DNA of 64,000 bases. Origin: Thysanoteuthis rhombus. Taxonomy: Eukaryota > Mollusca > Cephalopoda > Oegopsida > Thysanoteuthidae. Position 1 is the stretch's first letter. Each line of letters starts with the position of its first letter. A program made the translations under genes and the position numbers. Shown piece after piece: positions 62,001-64,000 of the stretch. The stretch is taken from positions 37,130,802-37,194,801 of the forward strand of contig OY735231.1 of NCBI GenBank assembly GCA_963457665.1, written 5' to 3'. The notes beneath the pieces are model-generated. The model was not told where the DNA came from, searched no databases, and saw only the letters and a list, made by a program, of their open reading frames with translations.

Positions 62001-62796
62001 AGCATAACAGTTGTACGTACAAGCAAGCAGAATAATATGAATTTCATTTTGCCACAAATCAAGCTGATAAAAGAATTCTGAAGACAAGAACTTTTGAAAT
62101 TTTAAGACAGCTCAGTTTTCTTCTTTATCTCCTTATATCATCTTCTGAATCTATTCTCAAATTGAGACTAGTAAAAGTACAGCACTTATTTTTAATCTGG
62201 ATGAACACTAGTAAATGTTCTATGAAACTACTATATCAATCACATAACCACATTCAAAGTTTGAATTATTTGAAATTGAAGGAAGAAACAAGTTTCATAT
62301 CAATTCAATATGATATGGCTAAGAAAATTGATATTCAACATATTAGGGACTGACAGAGATTGAAAAGTGCCATATTGAAATGCATGGATATATCTAAAAA
62401 TTGCATAACTGGAATTTTTCATTCACTTAGTTAATTAGACAAGACATTACAATAACATTTAGTTTATAAATACTTTCTAGGTGATATTTTCTAATCATGA
62501 CAGTGTCATATTTTCTCTCAAAGAAATTTGCTAATGATATTTACAATAAATTTCCCATATTTACTCAAAACCAAAATTTAGTTGTACACATTTTAGCTGT
62601 ATTAAGTCATACTCATTCAAACAAAGCTCAAAATTAAACCTTCTGCTTTAACCATTTTTTTTTTTTCATGATAGAACCAATACTTACACATGTTGAGCTG
62701 CCTGATGAAACTGGCAATGTTATTGTGTTTAAAATACAGAGGTAAAATTTCCTTTGCGAACCTGACTTGATCATGGACATGAAAACTTCTCCCATT
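29252..62796 (-). CDS. HSF1: Heat shock transcription factor (HSF1 type), partial gene, 11 exons seen
   Basis: HSF proteins trimerise on stress, bind nGAAn heat shock elements in the nucleus and activate chaperone genes. Eleven exons join in frame on the minus strand: 62688-62796, 47157-47281, 42389-42513, 41505-41580, 40877-41059, 39223-39429, 35771-35907, 33965-34073, 32890-32940, 31315-31366 and 29252-29451. They encode 457 residues ending at TAA. Visible domains in this partial protein are the C-terminal two thirds of the DNA-binding domain (residues 1-78, with [16 protein letters not shown]), the HR-A/B heptad region (about 79-160, with [13 protein letters not shown]), a polar linker (about 165-320), HR-C (about 325-362, with LDDLQGMLS) and an acidic C-terminal part. 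The order and length (about 500-520 residues when complete) fit animal HSF1. The start codon is outside the window. HSF2 or HSF4 cannot be told apart by eye, but invertebrates usually have one such gene. Exons lying wholly inside the longer introns cannot be excluded. Confidence 0.93.
29930..30826 (+). mobile_element. RTE-like retrotransposon reverse transcriptase fragment, antisense in last HSF1 intron
   Basis: The plus strand encodes [14 protein letters not shown], then [18 protein letters not shown], where FADD is the catalytic palm motif. The frame goes on [29 protein letters not shown], a decayed GAETWNLTE-like segment (about 30490) and [18 protein letters not shown] (about 30625). A stop and frameshifts break it, and the 5' half with the endonuclease is missing. 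It lies between the last two HSF1 exons, on the opposite strand. Confidence 0.88.
31053..31114. repeat. (TA)n microsatellite
   Basis: About 62 bases of TA repeat follow TA/CA-rich sequence from 30840. It lies in the last HSF1 intron. Confidence 0.95.
31315..31366 (-). CDS. HSF1: HSF1 microexon, 52 bases
   Basis: This exon gives 17 codons plus one base: [17 protein letters not shown] followed by G of a split Gly codon. The acceptor is TTTGTAG and the donor is GTTTGT. The next exon supplies GT to complete [11 protein letters not shown] resembles one of the short hydrophobic-acidic blocks of the transactivation domain. It cannot be skipped alone without a frameshift. Confidence 0.83.
32890..32940 (-). 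CDS. HSF1: HSF1 microexon, 51 bases
   Basis: A 17-codon exon ([17 protein letters not shown]) sits between a CTTTCAG acceptor and a GTAATA donor. It continues HR-C: PILS-FLGQ here corresponds to LLD-LFSP in vertebrates. Its length is a multiple of three and it begins and ends in phase 0, so it could be skipped without changing the frame. Confidence 0.85.
33480..33750 (+). repeat. Dispersed repeat, inverted relative to 24275-24500
   Basis: It contains CAGTTGAGCCCTTTAGCC, TTGTAAGGTAGTCCATCTAA, GAGTAGGTTACTCTGACAGA and GGCAATGGAAGAGGGTTAGG, in the same order as the minus strand of the other copy. It lies in the HSF1 intron between the HR-C exon and the 51-base exon. Confidence 0.65.
33965..34073 (-). 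CDS. HSF1: HSF1 exon (HR-C repeat)
   Basis: This exon completes Arg321 and gives residues 322-357. [20 protein letters not shown], then [11 protein letters not shown], matches the HR-C segment of vertebrate HSF1 (DNLQTMLS followed by SVDTSALLDLF). HR-C packs against HR-A/B to keep the monomer inactive. Its presence groups this gene with HSF1-type factors rather than with HSF4-like forms that lack HR-C. The donor is GTAAGT and the acceptor is TTTTCAG. Confidence 0.92.
34993..35734. mobile_element. MITE, ATACAGAGGAAGCC family, copy 3, interrupted
   Basis: The left end ATACAGAGGAAGCCGTTTAT and the right end CTTCCTCTGTAT are inverted repeats. Total length is 742 bp because another element (35209-35690) with an 8-bp duplication sits inside. 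Removing both leaves 252 bp, the size of copy 1. It lies in the HSF1 intron between exons 35771-35907 and 33965-34073. Confidence 0.82.
35209..35690. mobile_element. Non-autonomous hAT-like element nested in a MITE
   Basis: The ends are TAGGGTTCTCAAACTT and, inverted, CAGGGCTTATCAAAGTT, typical of hAT-type termini (CAGGGGTTCTCAAACT). The flanks ATCTAAAA (35201-35208) and ATCTAAAG (35691-35698) are an 8-bp target duplication with one mismatch. The 482-bp body has no transposase frame. Confidence 0.78.
35771..35907 (-). CDS. HSF1: HSF1 exon (acidic Ser/Thr linker)
   Basis: This exon encodes residues 276-320 and two bases of Arg321. It opens [15 protein letters not shown], then a Ser-rich run ([14 protein letters not shown]) and ends LASPETE. 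The two SP dipeptides (DSPAS, ASPET) are possible proline-directed kinase sites, as in other HSF1 regulatory regions. The acceptor is CTACAG and the donor is GTGAGA. Membership of the gene is inferred from phase and position. Confidence 0.85.
36041..36103. repeat. (TA)n microsatellite
   Basis: Some 63 bases of TA repeat, followed by TATAATATAA variants. It lies in the HSF1 intron between exons 39223-39429 and 35771-35907. Confidence 0.95.
36535..36720 (-). mobile_element. tRNA-derived SINE, minus strand
   Basis: On the minus strand, TGTGGCTCAGTGGTAGGAAG gives a box A and GGTTTCAATCC a box B about 27 bases later. An arm follows (CACTGAAGAGTTGTAATACA, then ACAGCTGTCTGTGGATG). The spacing is shorter than in a true tRNA, so a SINE is preferred. 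Confidence 0.55.
37206..37650 (+). repeat. Direct repeat pair of ~90 bp
   Basis: The stretch AAGAACTTGCTTAACTTTAC to GCAGGAGTCATGAGGCTAAG (37216-37306) recurs as AAGAACTTGCTCAGCTTAAC to GCAGGAGTCATGAAGCTAAG (37577-37645). The second copy lacks most of the A-rich centre. Confidence 0.75.
39223..39429 (-). CDS. HSF1: HSF1 exon (Ser/Thr-rich linker)
   Basis: This exon encodes residues 207-275 in phase 0. It begins [20 protein letters not shown] and continues through a Thr/Ser-rich, acidic stretch to [12 protein letters not shown] at the donor GTACAA. It stands where vertebrate HSF1 has its phosphorylation-rich regulatory domain but shows little recognisable identity with it. No VKxE sumoylation site next to an SP motif is visible. 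Assignment rests on phase, splice sites and position between two sure exons. Confidence 0.85.
39588..39817. mobile_element. Short TIR element (CATATAAGAC family), copy 3
   Basis: It starts ATTTAAATAGCATATAAGAC and ends GTCTGACATGTTGTCAAATA then CAGCA. The body has TTTATCACCCAGTTTTTCAA, as in copies 1 and 2. It lies in the HSF1 intron between exons 40877-41059 and 39223-39429, 159 bases from the latter. Confidence 0.65.
40877..41059 (-). CDS. HSF1: HSF1 exon (end of HR-B and basic linker)
   Basis: This exon encodes residues 146-206. It begins [15 protein letters not shown], the C-terminal heptads of HR-B, then MKRQLPRM and [10 protein letters not shown]. These two basic patches are candidate nuclear localisation signals, at the place where vertebrate HSF1 has KRKIPL. 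The rest is acidic and polar, ending NSEPNSQQ. The acceptor is an unusual TACGTAG preceded by a long T run (minus strand), and the donor is GTCAGT. An open frame reads a few codons past the donor and should not be used as coding sequence. Confidence 0.93.
41505..41580 (-). CDS. HSF1: HSF1 exon (HR-A/B core, [13 protein letters not shown])
   Basis: This short exon of 76 bases completes Arg120 and gives residues 121-145. It contains [20 protein letters not shown] followed by IVNK, nearly identical to the vertebrate HSF1 core ([15 protein letters not shown]). It is the strongest single diagnostic stretch of the gene. The acceptor is CTTCAG and the donor is GTTTGT. Confidence 0.96.
42389..42513 (-). 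CDS. HSF1: HSF1 exon (HR-A trimerisation heptads)
   Basis: The acceptor is TTTTCAG and the donor is GTATAT. It encodes residues 79-119 and two bases of Arg120. [20 protein letters not shown] and ETMKR form the start of the HR-A/B coiled coil, with hydrophobic residues at a/d spacing. The matching human stretch also reads KLLTDVQ. In the active protein this region forms the triple-stranded coiled coil. Phase 2 leaves one base to be supplied by the next exon, which it does. Confidence 0.93.
43710..44820. mobile_element. MITE, ATACAGAGGAAGCC family, copy 4, enlarged
   Basis: The left end ATACAGAGGAAGCCGTTTAC and right end GCGGCTTCCTC, with the subterminal AAAAGACCCTGTCTCAAAGTG, identify the family. 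The element is 1.1 kb. About 850 bp between roughly 43865 and 44715 is foreign to the other copies and contains a G-rich minisatellite. Confidence 0.7.
44035..44260 (+). repeat. G-rich degenerate minisatellite (GGGGCTAATGTTAAAAAA)
   Basis: The phrases GGGGTCTAATGTAAAAAG, GGGGTAATGTTGGTAAAA, GGGGCTAATGTTCCAAAAA and GGAGGCTAATGTTAAACA follow one another at about 30-40-base spacing. The G runs alternate with A runs. Confidence 0.75.
45480..45960 (+). mobile_element. tRNA-derived SINE with (TAC)n tract
   Basis: CTAGTAGCTCAGTCAGTTGA is a strong tRNA box A and AGAATTCAAGTCTAG a weaker box B (about 45755-45835). The tract (ACT)n lies upstream at 45625-45654. Both flanks carry a related sequence (GTTGKGATRAAARRMRRC followed by GAGAAAATACTAA), at about 45510-45560 and 45897-45948. 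A related copy in the other orientation is at 55340-55750. Confidence 0.65.
46655..46817 (+). repeat. Direct repeat, copy 1
   Basis: It begins ACAATGCACTCACTCAAAAT and runs through GCTTGAACAGGTTGC and CTGGCAACAGTAAAAATGAT to CCTTACATATAA. The same order appears at 47963-48118 with about 90 percent identity by eye. The copies bracket the HSF1 exon at 47157-47281. Confidence 0.85.
47157..47281 (-). CDS. HSF1: HSF1 exon (DNA-binding domain, C-terminal part)
   Basis: The exon follows a TTTTCAG acceptor. Its first two bases complete the split Tyr codon, giving [12 protein letters not shown]. It covers residues 37-78 and includes the wing and the last beta strand and helix ([20 protein letters not shown]), ending IKRK at the donor GTGAGT. 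The stretch aligns by eye with the vertebrate segment ending in FLRGQEQLLENIKRK. One marked difference is Tyr where vertebrate HSF1 has a Cys just before FLRGQE. The exon lies 15.4 kb from the previous one. Confidence 0.95.
47350..47543. mobile_element. Short hAT-like MITE next to an HSF1 exon
   Basis: The ends CAGTGGTTCTTAGAA and, inverted, CAGTGATTCTCAAA are typical hAT termini. The flanks TATTCGAT (47342-47349) and TAATAGAT (47544-47551) match at six of eight positions. The element is 194 bp and its near end lies 68 bases from the start of exon 47157-47281, in the zone of the splice branch point and acceptor. Confidence 0.7.
47963..48118 (+). repeat. Direct repeat, copy 2
   Basis: It matches 46655-46817 from ACAATGCACTCATACAAAAT to CCTTACATATAAT, with a short internal deletion near the TTATTATTT run. 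Confidence 0.85.
48840..49300 (+). mobile_element. Tc1-like transposase relic
   Basis: Around 48985-49095 the plus strand reads [20 protein letters not shown], then [14 protein letters not shown] and, after a stop, DSMPK. This is the C-terminal part of Tc1/mariner transposases (NPIENxW, then EEWxxI, then SMP). The catalytic upstream domain is almost lost. It lies in the 15.4-kb HSF1 intron. Confidence 0.75.
49590..49855 (+). other. Unassigned open frame, possibly transposon-derived
   Basis: An 85-codon frame begins [20 protein letters not shown] and is rich in Gln/Arg in its middle. It lies just after the Tc1-like relic and might be part of a transposase DNA-binding domain, but I could not match it. 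Confidence 0.2.
51480..51910 (+). repeat. Dispersed pyrimidine-rich repeat, copy A
   Basis: It starts AGCTGGACCTGTAGAAATTC, then TAGCAACTAAGATTATCCAT, followed by about 350 bases of CT-rich text with a recurring TAAACTACC(T/C)AA phrase. The same start occurs inverted at 56940-56990 and 46895-46940, and a part of it at 61350. Confidence 0.6.
52377..52417. repeat. Poly(T) run of 41
   Basis: An uninterrupted T tract of about 41 bases. It may be the antisense poly(A) tail of an old retro-insertion, but no matching body is recognised. Confidence 0.9.
52928..53005. repeat. (TA)n microsatellite preceded by poly(A)
   Basis: About 78 bases of TA dinucleotide follow an A-rich tract from 52896. This is the longest TA tract in the window. 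Confidence 0.95.
53104..53430. mobile_element. TIR element (TATAGGGTGGCACAAAAT ends)
   Basis: The left end TATAGGGTGGCACAAAATGA and CTGAACATCC, and the right end inverted TATACAGGGTAGCACAAAAT and CTGATCC, form imperfect inverted repeats of about 55 bp that reach an inner AGACCACAGT match. Length is about 327 bp with no transposase frame. TA at both ends fits a mariner-type target. Confidence 0.7.
54790..55140. repeat. Dispersed repeat related to 21390-21720
   Basis: The ACAAAGATTTAAGAAGGTTT and TTGCAGGCC phrases match the other copy. The remainder, to about 55140, has no coding capacity that I can see. Confidence 0.45.
55340..55750 (-). mobile_element. tRNA-derived SINE, minus strand, related to 45480-45960
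   Basis: On the minus strand, GTGTAGTGGCTTAGTTGGTT gives a tRNA-like box A and CATTCTAGCCTAGAGC follows at the place of the box B region. A (TAG)n tract lies at about 55580-55595. The tail AAGTTGTAATAAAAAACAAC with AGATGAAATAAAATATG corresponds to the flank of the other copy. Confidence 0.55.
55955..56002 (-). mobile_element. Solo end of the TATAGGGTGGCACAAAAT element
   Basis: Read inverted, ACAGGGTGGCACAATATAAG and CTGAACAGT match the terminus of the element at 53104-53430. The partner end was not found. Confidence 0.6.
56640..56990 (-). repeat. Dispersed purine-rich repeat, inverted copy of 51480-51910
   Basis: The right end, read inverted, is GTAGCTGGACCTGTGAAAAT, then GGCAGCTAAGGTTATCAATT, followed by CT-rich text on the minus strand. 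It includes a G10 run at 56701-56710. Confidence 0.6.
57620..57925 (-). mobile_element. LINE (non-LTR) ORF2 C-terminal fragment, minus strand
   Basis: The minus strand reads [11 protein letters not shown], then (frame 1) [13 protein letters not shown] and, after a frameshift, [19 protein letters not shown] and SR*LWIWKD. This matches the C-terminal block of fish and mollusc LINE polyproteins (KYxELVEEC, VEVGCRGF, LGITGxxRRRAIKxxxEAAE, SRWLWIRR). It is broken by stops. The 99-codon plus-strand frame over it is a shadow. Confidence 0.75.
58880..59940 (+). pseudogene. hAT-type (ZBED5/GTF2IRD2-like) transposase relic
   Basis: The decayed plus-strand frames read [50 protein letters not shown]-like text with [10 protein letters not shown], then [18 protein letters not shown] and LFSMD. 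Close to the end comes [20 protein letters not shown] with [11 protein letters not shown]. This is the order of domesticated and free hAT transposases of the ZBED5/GTF2IRD2 group (VLKEYNLRRHYETKH, MDES..DTAQ, EELVGMxSMxDRTTGKD). Several stops and frameshifts make it inactive. It lies in the large HSF1 intron, on the opposite strand. Confidence 0.82.
60066..60077. repeat. 12-bp target site duplication, left copy
   Basis: TAATTATTCAAC occurs here and again at 60426-60437, flanking the SINE-like element. Confidence 0.85.
60078..60425 (-). mobile_element. Hairpin-armed tRNA-derived SINE, minus strand copy
   Basis: This 348-bp copy is in the orientation opposite to the one at 8514-8993. It has GGACCATCCTCATC at the left and GATGAGGATGGTCC at the right, a TCATCAGGTATCATCT arm and the AACCGAACCCTTTATTTAAC stretch. 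The inverted tRNA-like core has box B (TGGGATTGAACC on the plus strand, about 60276) and box A (ACCACTACGCTATG, about 60328). Identical 12-bp repeats flank it. The tail TCATCTCAAAAATTCAGAGA equals the inverted start of the other copy. Confidence 0.8.
61340..61640 (+). repeat. Dispersed pyrimidine-rich repeat, partial copy
   Basis: ACGAAGATTATCCATTATCT with TATGCTCTTCTCTC matches the start of the CT-rich part of the 51480-51910 repeat. The rest is CT-rich with no gene. Confidence 0.45.
62688..62796 (-). CDS. HSF1: HSF1 exon (DNA-binding domain, middle part; first exon in window)
   Basis: The exon follows a TTTGCAG acceptor and begins in phase 0 at an AAT codon (N-G-R-S-F-H-V). It encodes residues 1-36 of the visible protein and the first base of residue 37. 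It carries helix 2 and most of recognition helix 3, including [14 protein letters not shown] and ASFIRQLNM. It ends with the strong donor GTAAGTA, which splits the Tyr codon of the conserved QLNMYGF motif (T|AC). The exon before it, which should hold the start codon and the FPAFLxKLW-type segment, was not found up to 64000. An open frame reads on past the donor but is intron. Confidence 0.95.
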
Positions 62797-62892
62797 CTGC
62801 AAAGAGAAAAAAAATTTAATGTATATATATATTAATTAATCAAATGATAATAACAAACAAATACAATGCACGAAAAGCAACCATTATTACAC

Positions 62893-63530
62893 ACCGATTT
62901 ACTTGGACTAGTGGCCTCTGTCTGTAGCAATTAGTAACCTTCTGGAAATTTGAAACAACACCCTTTATTCAATCCATGGAGGTAAATTGTATTCATCCCT
63001 TTGACCATGCTAGAGCACAATTCATATTTTTCTTCCTTGTAATGTTGCTTGTCTGCATCTTCCATTAAACTAGAATATGACTTTTTTTGCACGACCCAAC
63101 TTGAATTTATAATTGCCAGGTGACTAGATACTAGTGATGTATCGGAATACCAATTTGGTTGGATTTCCAGCAATGGATATATGAAAAATGTATGGCTTTT
63201 TGTAAATCCGACGCTAGATATTCAACAGGATTGATATTCCAGTATATCATTGTTAGATACACTTAATCAAGTAATGGTAACTTGGAGTCCTAAACCTAAT
63301 ATTGCTTGTCCGCCTCTCAAACTGAACTAAAGTATACACCTTTTTGGATTACCACTGGTGTAATATTGAGGATGTATTTTTTTTAGTTTTGAGCTCAATT
63401 TCCTTTTCTTCTTAATTAAAGGTTCCCACACAGTGCTCACTTCTATAGTGACAATAACAAACAATGGAGACACTAGTCCTAATAAATCAGTGTATAATAA
63501 TGATAATTCCTCACCTCAGAATTTTAGACG
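62893..63530. mobile_element. SINE-like element with inverted arms and shared tail
   Basis: The left arm (ACACCGATTTACTTGGACTA, then GTGGCCTC) mirrors the right arm (GACACTAGTCCTAATAAATC, then AGTGTAT). The right tail AATTCCTCACCTCAGAATTT is the one seen at 26000 and 28950. The interior is non-coding. It lies in the HSF1 intron upstream of the first visible exon. Confidence 0.55.
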
Positions 63531-64000
63531 AGAAAACATACCAAATATAACCTGGCCAAAATACTAGAAAATATATCTAACAATTGAATTATTTCCAAAT
63601 CTGTCCAACAAGTAGAAGAAAACTCCTAAGAAAATCAGCAACTACATAAGTTGCTTATGTGTTTTTCTATACTACATACCTGTTGGTGACATTTAAAGAC
63701 TCAAATAATGGATATTTTTCATCTTGTGAATATGAATCTCACCATGTGCTTTGCTCTCTGACCATATGTAACAGTGATGTATCCCTTTTAAACACATCAC
63801 CACAAACTTCAGCAGTTAAGCTACACTACTGAATATATTACAATCCCTGTCTTATCTGATACAAGCCAATTTTTCCAAAATTTGAGATCATAGTTAAGCT
63901 CTTCTTTCAGTAGTCTATATAGTCCAGCTATTCGGAGAAAAATCATGCAAGTTGTAACTAAAGCATTTGGAAGTGAACCATTCTATGATATGTTGAATTA

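Noticed and set aside
62797-64000. First HSF1 exon
   Set aside because: I looked on the minus strand for the FPAFLxKLW and CWS-type segment and did not find it. The intron must extend past the window.

Overview
This is a eukaryotic, AT-rich, intron-rich window. It carries one recognisable protein-coding gene, the 3' eleven exons of a heat shock transcription factor (HSF1 type) on the minus strand. The coding part runs from 62796 down to the TAA stop at 29252-29254. All ten introns seen are GT-AG, the reading phases join without a break, and the visible part encodes 457 residues: most of the DNA-binding domain, the HR-A/B trimerisation coiled coil, a linker, the HR-C repeat and a C-terminal acidic region. 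The start codon and the first ~40-60 residues of the DNA-binding domain lie beyond the right edge of the window.

The host is probably a lophotrochozoan, most likely a mollusc and possibly a cephalopod. This is inference from the HSF sequence, the long repeat-filled introns, the TA and GAT microsatellites and the many tRNA-derived SINE-like elements. No search was run.

Layout. From 1 to about 29250 I see no convincing gene. The region downstream of the gene is built of ~160-bp satellite-like units (131-760 and, inverted, 3360-4060), RTE-like non-LTR retrotransposon tails (1128-1684, 2026-2427, 14530-14885), a directly duplicated block (7425-9330) interrupted by a SINE with a perfect 17-bp target duplication, and several families of short terminal-inverted-repeat (TIR) elements. 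From 29252 to 62796 is the HSF gene. Its introns hold an antisense RTE fragment with an intact FADD motif, a MITE family (one copy broken by a nested hAT-like insertion), a Tc1-like relic, a hAT/ZBED5-like transposase relic, an antisense LINE fragment and more SINE-like repeats. The rightmost 1.2 kb is intron upstream of the first visible exon.

There is no operon-like cooperation. The biological story is one conserved stress-response regulator whose 33.5 kb span is mostly transposon-derived intron. I found no evidence of a new multi-gene system. The most interesting items are structural: hairpin-armed SINEs with clear target duplications, a MITE whose nested insertion can be subtracted to restore the family length, and lineage-specific residues in the HSF protein.
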